Assembly: GCA_022393335.1 (NCBI GenBank)
Contig: JAJEKB010001138.1
Coordinates: 230,809-294,808 of the forward strand
Reading direction: 5' to 3'
Source: Macrotrachela quadricornifera
Lineage: Eukaryota > Rotifera > Eurotatoria > Philodinida > Philodinidae
Length of the DNA stretch: 64,000 bases
Notes under the pieces: model-generated
Databases searched by the model: none
What the model was told of the DNA's origin: nothing
The model's input: only the letters and a program-made list of their open reading frames with translations
Translations under genes and position numbers: made by a program
Shown here: positions 1 to 14,509 of the stretch, piece after piece
Position numbering within the stretch: position 1 is the first letter of the stretch
Layout of the letters: each line of letters begins with the position of its first letter

Positions 1-684
1 CTAAGGAGTTTTAAAATTTCTAAATTATTTTGACACATTGATTCGCTTGTTTTACTTGCTTCAACAATATCACTAATAAAATTTGGCCATTTCTTTGGCC
101 ATTCATGTTTTAATATCTATATAAATACATATTAATTTAATAAAAAAATAATAATTATAGTAAAACTAATTTACTTGTACAAGAATAATATTAAGTTTAT
201 TTAAATAAACCTTTTCACGTTCCACTAATTCAGGATTTTGTGAATGTGAAATAACCAAGCTAACAATATATTGTTTTATTGCTTAAATAAAAAAAAAAGA
301 AAAAAGATAATAATGATTTTAAATCTAATAAATATTTTCTAACCTTCACATTGTTCTTTTGGTAAAGCTTTCCAACGTGTTTTAATTGTTTTTTCAAGAA
401 TTTGTAATGCATAATATTTTGTTTCTTGACATTTTGAAAATTCCAAAATACTATCAACTTTTGTCCATGCATCAGGATGATCACGTAAAATATTTAATAC
501 TTCACTTGCTTGCCGTTGCTTTAAAAAAAAATAAAATATTAATTAATAAAATAATTAATGAATAACTTACGGCATCACCCTGTCCTCGATACATAGTATT
601 AATAACAGCATCGAGTACATTAACATCAAATGTTGTTTGACCGTCAAAATTTAATAATGATTGTGCTTGTTCGAGCAGCTGCAT
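1..684 (-). CDS. XPO1: Exportin-1 (CRM1), 5' part, continues beyond the window
   Basis: N-terminal end of the nuclear export receptor that carries leucine-rich NES cargoes with RanGTP through the nuclear pore. I read four exons on the minus strand: 684-571, 518-344, 281-175 and 116-1, all with GT-AG introns of about 50-60 nt. The spliced protein follows the CRM1/importin-beta N-terminal domain closely: a helical start, then [57 protein letters not shown] and [15 protein letters not shown], all recognisable as CRM1. The start at 684 is the only Met before the first conserved helix. The gene is cut by the window edge after a [11 protein letters not shown] segment, so the HEAT repeats and the NES groove are not visible. 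The identification rests on family knowledge and is very secure. Confidence 0.95.
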
Positions 685-3600
685 TATTCAATTATTTTAA
701 AGTCACGTGTCAGTGTCCGTAATAAGAAAAGAAATTGAGAATAAAAGAGAAAGAAATAGTTTTATGTCCTGGTCTTGGTCTCGTCTATGTCGAAAACCGT
801 CCAGAGTCAAGAAGTAAAAGTCCAAAGTCAGAAAGAAGTAGTAAGTGTCTTTGTCGGGCACTGCTCAACTACATATCTATAAGAATAGAAAAACGAATAA
901 ACGAGAACGAAATAAAATAACCAACCAAAACAAGTATTTTAGAGGGCACTAATAACGTTATTTCTTTGTATTTTATAAAATATATTTATTTTTATATGGT
1001 TAAGATACCATGAATAATCAAAAAAAAGAGTATTATGCATAAAGAAAGAAAAAAGGAAGAAGGAAAAAAAAGAGAATTAAATATAACGACGGAATAGAAG
1101 GTCAATACTATATGCGCATATATATATGTTTATTATTTACTAAGTCATGAATCCTCCAATCATAAGATTTTATGAGCTAATGTGTCATGTCCATGAATTA
1201 CCAAAAATGATCTTTCTTTGTTGTTTTTCTTTAATGAAAAAAAAATGTACTTAAAATATATTTTAAATAAAATGTCATAAAATTGATTTGACCTTTTTTC
1301 TAGTTGAGACTAATAGCGTTAACTTATTATTAAACTAAAAAAAAACAATACAACCTAGAGATAACGAATGAACTTTACTTTTAAATTTTACGAAATATAT
1401 TATTTTTGGAAGACGATTAATCTTTCCTTGAGATAATATGAAGTGTTTTATATAAAAAAAAAAAACAAATCAAAAAAGCTTGAGTCATGGAGTGTTTGCT
1501 TATTATTGAAAAAAACTAATAACAGATCAAAGACGATATGTTTTTCACTGTTTTCTTCTATAATCTGAAATTTGATATAGAAATCATAGAATTTTATTCA
1601 AAGGAACAGTTTTGTGAATCATTGTTTACTGTGTACATTACAACAATCAGTCAAATGTTCTGGAATATATTCATATAATATTGATGATTAGATCATTGAA
1701 TATAAGTTGAAAAATATGTTTGAAATAATTATTCATCATAATTGGACATAAATTTATAAAAAATTATTTTTCATAATCATATCTTTAAGCAATAAATCTT
1801 CTTTTGTAAGTGTTAGAAATAAAAGAATTGATAATATTGATGTTTAGTTTAAGATATAAAGTATTTGATCTATTTTATTCAATTCATTGAGTCATATTTT
1901 TCTAGTATATGAGTAAAATACTGCTAAATACTGAAACAAATTTGAAAGATATATTTGAATAATACAGATTTCATTGTCTTTTTTTATTTTTTTATCATAC
2001 ATCTTATCTTTTTTAAACTAATCGTCTTCATTTGATATAATATACTATCCTATCTACAATTTTCATGCTGTTTAAAATATTACATGTTTATATATTCACA
2101 ATTTCAACTTAAATAAACGACAATAGTTGAATCATCGATTATTGCCGTGTTATTTAAAGCTATTGAAATATTTTATGATACTCTATTTTATTAGTTAAAG
2201 TTTGTTTTACGTGTTTATTTTTCACATGGTGACTTATCGGATAAGACAGATTAAAAAAGATAAAATCGAAAATACGTTCTTTATAATGTTTATTTTTCAT
2301 TTCAAGATAGATGTATTGTTGTTGTAATAATGTGTCATTTTGTATGACATATATAAAGATTATTTTATAGCTACAAATTATTTCACAAGCAACGTTCAAT
2401 CACTATATTTGATGAAACCGTCACTTCTTTTCAGATCAATCTTTTGATTGCTTTCATTTTTTTTACCTTTTACATATAAGAAACTGGTAATTGATTGTTG
2501 AATCTCCAGAATTAAAATGAAAATATGCTTTGCTTCAGATTTTAATAGAACTAATTAGATTGTTTTGAGATAACCAAATCTTAATTATTCAATAAATAAT
2601 CTCTTACAATTCATTTTTTAATATAGAAAAAGATTAATTGTTAATCCAAAGAGTACACGCATCAGCATTCTTTTTTCAATCAATAATTAGTATTATATCA
2701 GTGTACTATATTCTATATGACACAAAAAAAACGAAGTACAGATAGATGCGTTTTTCAATATCTTGTAATAATGAATATGCATAGAAAAAAGTATACAACA
2801 AATTGATAAGTAGATGACAAAAGTACAACATGATAATTGGGTCACATAATTTTATAATTATTGTTAATAAGATAATTGAGAAGCTATCGGATAATCTACA
2901 AATTGGTGTTGATATATATAGTGTCATTTCCATTGGTTCGTTGATACACATTTTTGTTTGTTTGAAAAAGTAAAATTAAGGAATAGATAAGAGAAATATC
3001 CGGTATAACCAGTGGCATAGAAATAACGAGACACTTTTGTTCTATCTTTTTGAGAATCTTAAGAAGCTTCGAGAAAAATTATTCCTAGATGAAAAAGATA
3101 AAGAACTTTTTCTTTTACAAGACTAGAAATATTCTGATAAAAAATAGTGTGCCATACTATGAAAAAAGAAGAAAACAACTAAGTCATAGAAATTAATACC
3201 GCTCCCTCATGTAGTAAAACTAATTCTAATCATTAAACTTGAAAACTTTTGTCGAACGATATATCAACAACAACTTTTTGATTTATGAATAACAATGATC
3301 TACATGGCTGACTTTATCGTTTTACGTAAATTTCTAGATCGAAATAACTAAATTTACACAAAATTGTTGATTGGAATGATTAAATAACTATATGTTTGGT
3401 GGATGGATCAAAAAGATATTAAGAAAATAAATATCAATGAACATGATGTTCATATTGATAGGTCTCAAAACAAATCAAGATTTCAATCCATTTTGTTCAG
3501 TATAGGATGCAAATTATGTTTACAAGTACATCCAATCGGAGAAGAATTTCTATTGAATAGATTCGAACTGAAATTAAAAAAGCTTGAAACTGAGGTTATA

Positions 3601-5084
3601 GAGAGTAGTACTAATTTTTTTTATTTTTTATTTTGTTTCACATTTATGTATATGAAAAAATTAGAAATTTTCTTAGATTTTTAATAGAATAGAGTAAAAA
3701 TGCTTCATTATTTCTATACTAATCATTATATTAAATTATATGAAATATGACGTAGTATTATCGTCGTCTAATCTAACGACAGAAGATTGTTTGTTGATTT
3801 TCTTAGTAAAATGATAGTAGCATGAGGGTGATCAATTCATTTTCACAATATGCCAGCATTTGTTCACGCAATTTTGATCGTTTTGGTATAGTCAATGGAG
3901 AGAAAAAGAAAATTTTAAAAACATGAGCATGAGATCGATTTATTCATATAACACTTGACAAGATATTGAGAAATGAATAGAATAGGAAAAGGAAAAGAAA
4001 AAGAGAAGAACAGAGCTAGCGAACTAGTGAATGTAAAAAGGAACAATTAAAGAAGCATGAACACATCTGTACATATAATCATGTTGAAAGATACGGATGT
4101 GACATAAATAGGTATATTAGGAAATCAGTTCAATATAGAACATGTAATAACACAGGTGAAAAACTCAGTGCGTCATGTTAGGAAAATCCAGTGTACAACA
4201 CATGATGTTTACTCAATCAAAAATCATTATCACAAGTGTTTTTGTAGTGCAATAAACTTTGAAACAATCAATTAATCATCGTTCAACAAAGGAAAATTAC
4301 CAGGGTTCGCGGGACAACGTTATTTGTCATCTCGTCTCGTCCCGCCTCATTCTATCATGTAAACATGGTTCCTTTTTTTCTAAAGTATAATTGAAAAAAA
4401 AACCAGCAAATTTCTACATTTTTGTTTTTGAACACAAATCATTTATTTTTCTATTCACTAGTTTCACAATACTGTTTACATGACAGTGATTTTATCACAA
4501 AAAAATGGCTGGTGCAATAAGAAGCAGAGCTCCATAACATTAGACGACATTTTTGGAGTTATACTGGAATCGGAGGACGTTAGTCGTTTGGAGCTATACA
4601 TCATTAGTATATGACCATATGCTGCCGTTATCTATTTTTACATTACACAAAATGCTTGATGTTTTGGGATTTTTCTTTTGTTGATGAGTATTTTCATGAA
4701 TTTTGTATAGTCAGAACTATTGAGCCTTCCTTCACTTTTCCCTTTTTTAAAATAGTGTTGAATAAATTACTTTTGATTAAAGAAATAAATAACCCTTGTT
4801 TCAGTCAATAAGTTTCAAAGTTTTAGCACTTTTACATAGCACTATTTACTATTATCAGTCGACGCTTTCTTGTCTTCCATCAAAAGATTATAGGAGAAAA
4901 TACTGTAAAGCAAATTTTTATCAAAACAGTTTCGCGAGGCAAGATAAGAAAATTTACTTGTCTCACAGAGTTCTGAAAATTACTTTATACACAATTTCTA
5001 CTCAGTTCTGATTGATTTGGTACATACGCTGTTTTAGAATTTTCAGAAAAATCAAAGTGATATATATACCATCTTCGCCTAGTC
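685..5084. other. Gene-poor intergenic DNA
   Basis: About 4.4 kb upstream of exportin-1 with no ORF I would defend. Short ORFs such as 3403-3684 (+), with an E/K-rich beginning, have no family match, and no flanking splice pattern extends them. 685-960 is the presumed exportin-1 5' flank. 4310-4360 holds a short GC-rich stretch (TTCGCGGGACAACG to TCGTCCCGCC) unlike its AT-rich surroundings, possibly an old repeat remnant. The rest is AT-rich with homopolymer runs. Confidence 0.5.
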
Positions 5085-6593
5085 ATGCATCAAATCCAAC
5101 CTCAAACCTAAACCATTTTGGAGTTTGAGTCTGAGATTAATGGAATAAATTAACTTGTAACTTTTTAGCAGCTATCTAGAATTGGCATCTATGACATTTT
5201 AGTAGCTATGTGGAGCAAGCTTGTATAACTTTCGGAGGACTAGCTTGAACTTATATCAGCTAGCATGCTGCACCGCAGCTAGCTGCAGGGTGTTTTATAC
5301 CTTCCATATTGAGACAATATTTCATTTTTCCTACCAAATTTGTTTTCTTTTCTTGAGAAACAAATTAGTAGGATGGAAGAAGGTCCAGACTTCGACCTTA
5401 ACAAATTCCTATTTGTATCTTTGACGCTATCAGAAAATTTCTCTTGTGCTTCTCATGCTTTTTCTTTTTTGCTATATATTGTAAGCATGTAACTTTTTTG
5501 CACTTATCTGGAAGGAGCACCCTTAATTATTCAACAACTTTTGATATCAAAAATCGAAACACGAGTTTCAATGCGTCGGTACTTCCAAAAGAGTTCGCAA
5601 GATTCTAATAGATTGCTAAGATTTGGAAACATTTGACGAATATTCACTGAACCTTATGAGACTTAAAAACACTTTAGAAGGCGACACAACATTCAGTGAC
5701 TTTTCATGAGTCGCTGGAAGGATTCATGACAGGTCAATACCTCCAAAATTTATAACTAAGACTTTGTTGAGAAGATTTACATGTAACATTCTCAGTTCAA
5801 GATTTAAACAGAAATAATTACAGGTAGTATTCAATAGAGAATTACATCTATATCGATTACAGTTGCATCTCTCTAGTATCTACATGTGATTCTCGAAAAG
5901 TTCCAAGTGATACAATTAGATACTGCTTAAGAATAATAGTTTTATGCTGCGTACACAAAAAATAGTCAGTCTAGGAAACGATGAAGAGAAGTTTTCAGAG
6001 ATTCGGAAACCAAAATAAATTTTTGGATTAATTCATGAAACGCTTAAGCGGATTTCCGAACTTGTGAAAACTACTTTTTAACCTTAATTTGGAAACTCTT
6101 TTAGGGTTTTTAGAATCAATTCGAAAGTCTGATTTGTTTTCAAGACCTCAGAAATATACTTTCATCCGGTCTCCAGCATCCCTGTTTTGTTACAATGCAT
6201 ATAGCCCATAAAAACTTTTAGATACTATCACTACATGGTCCGAAAAACATTACAGATATCACTACCAGATACTATTGCACCATACTCCCAAAACTCTTAT
6301 AGAGACCGCCTCAAAATAGCCTCTAAAATGTTACTTGATATAGTCCCCGAAAAGTTACAGATACCACCTGGAGAGAGCTTCTAAAATGTTACGTGGACCG
6401 CCTCAAGATAGCTCCTAAAAAGATACGAAAATAATCTCCAGATAAGCCTAAAAAAGTTACAGATACTACCTCAGTGTAATCTCTCAAAAGTTATAGAGAT
6501 CACGATAAGATACCCTGTGAAAAGTTACAAGTTAATCTATTCCATTAATCTCAGAGTCAAACCCAAATCCAAACCATTTGGGTTTGGTGCATG
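5085..6593. mobile_element. 1.5-kb element bounded by inverted repeats (putative non-autonomous foldback/MITE-like)
   Basis: The left end (about 5085-5170) and the right end (about 6515-6593) are reverse complements of each other. Left reads ATGCATCAAATCC..., right (reverse strand) ATGCACCAAACCC.... They share the core CTGAGATTAATGGAATA, then TTAACTTGTAACTTTT at the inner edge. The two arms therefore match over about 80 bp with scattered substitutions. The interior has no convincing transposase. It contains degenerate short tandem repeats at the right side (6180-6540) and partly complementary copies on the left (5160-5300). This is the layout of a foldback or MITE-like non-autonomous DNA element. 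I found no clear target-site duplication, so the exact ends are uncertain. Confidence 0.6.
6180..6540. repeat. Degenerate tandem repeat, unit about 30-35 bp
   Basis: A motif of the form AAAAGTTACAGATACCACCT, followed by a few variable bases such as CAAGATAGCC, recurs about ten times with substitutions. Good copies begin near 6351, 6456 and 6488, and relatives lie near 6205, 6240, 6290, 6330, 6380 and 6415. It lies inside the inverted-repeat element at 5085-6593, next to the right arm. Confidence 0.55.
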
Positions 6594-7883
6594 TCTACAT
6601 AAAAATTGAAGGAATCATGAAAGAATGCACTGTTTAACAAGATTTAACCAGATGTATAGACACTGATATGCTACTAATTTCCGTGTTAATTTACTTTATT
6701 CTTCGATTTATACACATTGAAGTCTAGAATGATTCTAAAAATTAATATTCTTCCGAATGAAATACGTTAAATTCAGAGATAGGTTTAACATAGGAATAAT
6801 TTTTTAATGAATATTGCTTACTATTTAATCTCTACGTTGGACTCATAAGTAGCAAAGTAAAGTAGTAAAGCAAACAGTATCTCAAATAGAATGCTTTTTA
6901 ATGATTTAATCTATTTTTGTTACTCTCCAGCATTTGATGCTCAGTTTTTTAAAGATTTTTCATGAAATCTTTACGAAAAATTTATTCTCTCCCTTGCACA
7001 AAAAGGAAGCAAAAGTACAGTATCACAGTTTGCATGAAGGAATTTTTGAACTAATATATAAGTAATGGCTTTTTAGATTGATATTTACATATATGGCCAT
7101 GATTCTATAAAATGATTAACAAATTTTAATGAAGGAGAGATATTTAGTATTTTTCTTAAAAAGAGAGACAAATCAATAATCAAAACATGAGATTACAGCG
7201 ATAAAAAAGATGGTGGCTATTTTGGAATAGAGGTGTTGTTTCACAGTCTCTTTCAGTAGCTTTCAAAAAAAAACAAACGAGCGTATCGTAATCACGATAA
7301 TGAAGGCAAAGTAACTGTCAAGTTATATTTCATTTGAGAAAACAATTATTCAAATAAATTTTCGCTATATTTATTTACATTTCATGTGGTTATTATAAAA
7401 GATTTAATATGCCACAGCATCTATTTTGTGTGACTCCGTAACAGAAATATTAATTTATTTAAACATTATAAGTATTAAAAATTAAAAAAAGTATTTTAAA
7501 ACGTTAAATTGACGTGTCTGTTGAGGTTAAGGCCAAAAAAGAAAATTTAATGTTTGACATGGTAAGGCGCGGCTGCTCGGCGGGCATATTACTTAAAGAG
7601 GCGAAGGCAGAGCGTACGCTCCTGAAGATTTTTTCGGCAGTGCGGTCGTCAAAAGTCCGTGCCATTATTTGACATTAAGGCGGGGTGGTTCGCGCTCGAT
7701 GCACATCTCTGATCCATATGGCCATGATATTTCTTTTTTGTTTGAAAACGTTCTCTGATTGTTGATATTCACAAGTTTTCTTTAGTAATTAAATAACATT
7801 AAAAACAGTAAACATGAATGTAATTTAGAAAGTGTACTTGTCTGTATCACTATATGTTTGCCAAAAATATATTATTTTGTTGA
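6594..7883. other. Intergenic DNA with a GC-rich island
   Basis: AT-rich sequence without a credible gene, except for a compact GC-rich island at about 7510-7720 (GGTAAGGCGCGGCTGCTCGG, GAGGCGAAGGCAGAGCGTAC). Two stretches inside the island begin alike: TTTGACATGGTAAGGCG near 7553 and TTTGACATTAAGGCG near 7669. I recognise no tRNA, snRNA or rRNA in it. It may be a structured RNA, a regulatory block or a fragment of foreign or mobile DNA. Confidence 0.45.
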
Positions 7884-8175
7884 CTAATCATTGATTGACA
7901 TCTCTGTTCGTCCAAGTTCAGACATCCAATCGTCATAAGAAATTCCATATATCATATCCACATCAAATAATTCGTCGTTTCGGTCCTTTATTGCAAATTT
8001 ATTCATTTTACGATTGTTTAAAATTTTTGTTAAAACTGGCGTCACATAGCGTAATGTACTGAATTTTCCTGATAATAAAAAAAGAAATTATATAGTATAT
8101 TATTAAAAGGTACATACCTGTTCTACCTGTATGTGATAACAGAAGCCCTATAATAAAAAATGCGAACAAATGCAT
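7884..8175 (-). CDS. Putative small secreted protein/peptide precursor, 80 aa
   Basis: Two exons, 8175-8118 and 8068-7884, are joined by a 49-nt intron with good splice sites (GTATGT donor, TTATTATCAG acceptor). The splice keeps one open frame of 81 codons ending in TAG. The protein starts MHLFAFFIIGLLLSHTG, a textbook-like signal peptide of about 17 residues. The mature part, about 60 residues, is charged and has no cysteine. It carries an RYVTPVLTKILNNRK segment and an acidic C-terminal half (LFDVDMIYGISYDDWMSELG). I recognise no family. It sits alone about 0.9 kb upstream of CK2 alpha on the opposite strand. The open frame across the splice, the signal peptide and a base composition less A/T-biased than the flanks support a real gene. 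Its small size and lack of homology keep confidence moderate. A neuropeptide or other secreted-factor role is only a guess. Confidence 0.55.
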
Positions 8176-9081
8176 ATTGATAATCGAATTTTTTAATATA
8201 ATGAATGTAGATCAGTTAGCATTTAAATATTAAATCATGTCATTTTTATCTTATGGATTTTTCCATAAAGGTGACGAAAACATTGAGAAATTTTAAGTGA
8301 TGCAATACAAGCTGTTGTGTCATTTTTTGATAGACTTTTGTTTCTCTCATACATAAAAGATTTTACTAATAGATCGATTACTAATGACATCTATATTATG
8401 ATTACTCTTTTATTTTATTTTCTTATATAAAATAAAATTAATGAATTTTTCCCAAAAATATCTAAAAATATTAATTTATAAATATTTCTCTTGAATATAA
8501 CTTAGAACATTGTAATTAATAAGCCAACAGAGGATAAGTTTGCGACAATAATGGTAAACAAGGGTCAGTTATAATCATCCATCTTACTCAAAAAAGAATA
8601 TACTACATAAGCATGTCTAATAATAAATTAATCATAAAACCAATGAAAAAATCTATGTGTATATACATATGCTCTGTAATTGTTTTAGTATTATATTTTT
8701 TTTTCAAAATTAGGTTTTTAATCTATTAAAAGTGACTTCCTATTTTAGAGTAAGTTCATTCCGTTTCGTAGAGGCTATTAAACAAAAATCAACCAAGCAC
8801 GTGTTTTTTTTCTTGCTGTTCTCCTACTATACAATTTCTTTTTTTGGGCATGCAGTGTTCGTGCGCGGCGTTTTTTTTCTAAAACATATTATGATTGTCT
8901 TATTTATATTGCTTGACACTGGTAACCTTTAATAAAACTAGAAATAATCTAAAGCGCTCTCTCTCACATTTTGTTTTTGTTTGTTTAATAATATTTCTTT
9001 TTTGCGTTGAAATAATTATAGATCCATTGTTCCTTTTTTCTTCCATTGCTCTGGTTGGCCATTGTCACCGTTCGAGTTTTG
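8176..9081. other. Intergenic/5' flank of CK2 alpha
   Basis: AT-rich flank between the divergent small secreted-protein gene and CK2 alpha. It should hold both promoters. The stretch 8940-9080 just before the CK2 alpha start is less A/T-biased and is probably 5' UTR. No TATA box or other element stands out, and no credible ORF is present. Confidence 0.4.
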
Positions 9082-11808
<2,727 letters not shown>

Positions 11809-12552
11809 ACAAAAGCAAGAGATAAAACATTCACCACCGTGATCGTTTTCTATCAAAGACGAGTGTAATCTCTGTTACTCAAATGTTACTACAAAACGAT
11901 CTTCTTTTTTCTTCTTCGTTTTTTTTTCTTTCTATGGTTATTTGATGGTTAATTTGCTGTCGTCATTGTCTTTCTTCTGTTGTTCTTCTCTTTCTTTCTT
12001 TCTCTCTTTCTCTCTCTTTCTTTTTTTTACTTAAACATTCTTTGTAGCAGTGTGAGCGTTTCCAAAGACCAAAACCAAACAAATCTTGGTGATCCTAAAC
12101 ATAAACCTGTCTATGCATAATGGTGGAAATAAAAAAAACAAAAATTAGAAAGAACATTTTTTCTTTTCTGTGTTTCGTTTCTATAATTACTATCTCTTTT
12201 GCCATGTGAAAATAACCTGTATAACTAGGAGAACTTTTTACATGTTATTATAAATATATTTTTTTTTGTCTTCTCATCTATAATAGACAACAAACATGGT
12301 TAAAAGACTTCATAAGGCAATGGGATAAATTTTTTGTGTTTGTTCGTTTCTGTTTTTCTTCTTTTTCTTGACTTTCTTTTCTCTAGTTCAAATGATGTTG
12401 CAGACAGCATTTTTTTTTCTTTTCTTTGCATATGCATACTATATATAAAAACGAAAAAAAGAAAAAAGATCTATCCAGAAAGAAACTTAAAAAAAATCTC
12501 GTCATTGTCTGAATTCTTTGTAGATATAATTACTTAGATAAAAAAAAGGTCA
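11809..12552. other. Intergenic: CK2 alpha 3' UTR and SNX 5' flank
   Basis: No gene. It carries a long pyrimidine tract at about 11900-12040 (TTTCTTTCTTTCTCTC-type) and several T- and A-runs typical of UTR sequence. An AATAAA-like motif lies near 12127. Confidence 0.5.
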
Positions 12553-14209
12553 ATGTCGAATAATGCTGAACATCGTAATTCACCACCAGATTTTGGTGAT
12601 GACGATACAAAAGATGATGATCAAATGTTTAAATCTGCACAATTACCAGTGACTGATGATGTTCCATTAAGTGATGAGGATGATGAGAATCCATTTGGTG
12701 AACCATCATTACAAAAAAATATTCCAACAAATATTAATGAATCATCAACTAATTTTGAAACACCATTAACTGTTCCATCTGTGACGCCTATTGCTGTACC
12801 AGAACCACAACCACCAGTACCGATAAAACAAGATAATCATTTATTTCCAAGCGATTCAGGTATTGATACAACTGAAATAAGTACATTAACAAAAGAACCT
12901 GTAAGTTCAACAACATCATTTGAAAATCAACTTTCAGCATCTGCAACAATTTCAAAACCTATAACGAGTGAAATTAATATAAAGTCATCACAGAAACGAT
13001 CTGATGAAAGTAATATTGAAATTATTGTTAGTGATCCTACAAAAGTTGGAGAAGTATGTATAATAATTTTCTTCATTAAAATTTTTAAAATCTTTTTTTT
13101 AGGGTATATCATCATATATGACATATCGTATAACAACAAAGACATCATTAAGATTTTTTAAAAAACCTGAATTTTCTGTTAATCGTCGATTTAGTGATTT
13201 TCTTGGTTTACATAATAAACTTGTTCAAAAACATCTTCATATGGGTGTTATTATTGCATCACCTCCAGAAAAAGATTCATTATCAATGGCTAAAGTTAAA
13301 ATATCAAAAGATGAAGGAATTCCAACAGATTTTATTGATCGTCGTCGTTCTCAATTAGAACGTTATTTAAATCGTTTAGCTCGACATGAAAAATTAGTTC
13401 AAGATCCAGATTTTCGTGATTTTATTGAAATGTCTGGTGATCTACCTAAATCAACAAATACTCAAGCATTAAGTGGTGCTGGTGTTTTACGTGCATTATC
13501 AAATATAACAAATCAAGTTACAAAATTAACAACAAAAACAAGTGAACAAGATCAATGGTTTGAAGAAAAACATACATTTATTCTTGATTTACATACACAT
13601 TTAAAACATTTATATAATCATTTAAATAATTTATTTAATCAACGTAAAGAGGCTGGACAAACATTAAAACATTTATCAACTTCATTAAATCATTTAGCAA
13701 CTATTGAAGAACATACATTATTATCAAGTGCTTTAATTGAATTAGCTAATGTTGGAGAAAAAATTGAACAAGTTAATAATGAAGTTTCATTAAAAGAATA
13801 CACACTTATAAGTGAATTAATTAAAGAATATATATCATTATTAGAGATGGTACAATTATCATTTCAAGAACGTATTAAAATACATCAACAATGGTTAAAT
13901 GCTGAAGATACATTGAGAAAAAAACGTGAAACAAAAACAAAATTAGAACAAACACCAAAAGGTGCTGATAAATTACCACAAGCTGTAATGGAAATAAATG
14001 AATGGGAAGGAAAAGTTGAACGTGGTAAAGAAGAATTTGAACATATATCAACATCAATTAAACAGGAATTAGAAATTTTTGAACAAACACGTATTGAAGA
14101 TTTTAAGAAAGCTATTGATAATTATTTAGCACAATATTTAGAGCAACAAGAAAAAATTTTAGAAATTTGGGAAGCATATTTACCGGAAGCTAATAAAATT
14201 AATGTGTAA
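12553..14209 (+). CDS. Sorting nexin SNX1/SNX2-like (retromer-associated PX-BAR protein)
   Basis: Two exons, 12553-13053 and 13103-14209, separated by a 49-nt intron, give 535 aa. The N-terminal about 150 residues are acidic and Ser/Thr-rich (SDEDDENPFGE), as in SNX1/2. A PX domain follows, with the phosphoinositide-contacting NRRFSDFLGLHNKL motif and later DRRRSQLERYLNRLARH. The C-terminal about 220 residues are a helical BAR domain rich in coiled-coil heptads (EEKHTFILDLHTHL to LEQQEKILEIWEAYLP). SNX1/2 proteins bind PI3P/PI(3,5)P2 on endosomes and form the membrane-curving part of the retromer/ESCPE-1 coat. The intron falls at the start of the PX domain. The start is the first Met of a long open frame preceded by an A-rich stretch. 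SNX1 and SNX2 cannot be told apart here. Confidence 0.92.
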
Positions 14210-14509
14210 TTCAATTATTTCCTTTCTCGCACGTCAATTGTGATTAATTATATTATTATTATTCTCATCATTATAATTTATTCTCTGCTTCTTATTCTCA
14301 TTGTTTCCTTGCATTTTATTTCTATAGCGTGGAGTCATATCATATACCGATTGTCAAACAATGATTAGATCTTTCTTCTCTAAACTTTGCTTATTTTTGT
14401 TCTTCTTTTTTCTCATAAAAAAAACTCAATTCTTGTTGATTCATTCCATGCGTTTATATTTGTATGTTTGCATTAAAAAGAAAACAGAATTGATGGTTTT
14501 AATTTGTAG

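Noticed and set aside
735..920. Frame in the exportin-1 5' flank
   Set aside because: Low-complexity, runs through presumed promoter/UTR, no homology.
3403..3684. 93-aa frame with a charged N-terminal part
   Set aside because: Ends in a T-run translation (NFFYFLFCFTF), no domain, no splice partner found.
7091..7729. 12-bp direct repeat TATGGCCATGAT at 7091 and 7717 that might be a target-site duplication
   Set aside because: Contains a partly palindromic core, no element ends lie next to it, and 620 bp between two 12-mers can be chance.
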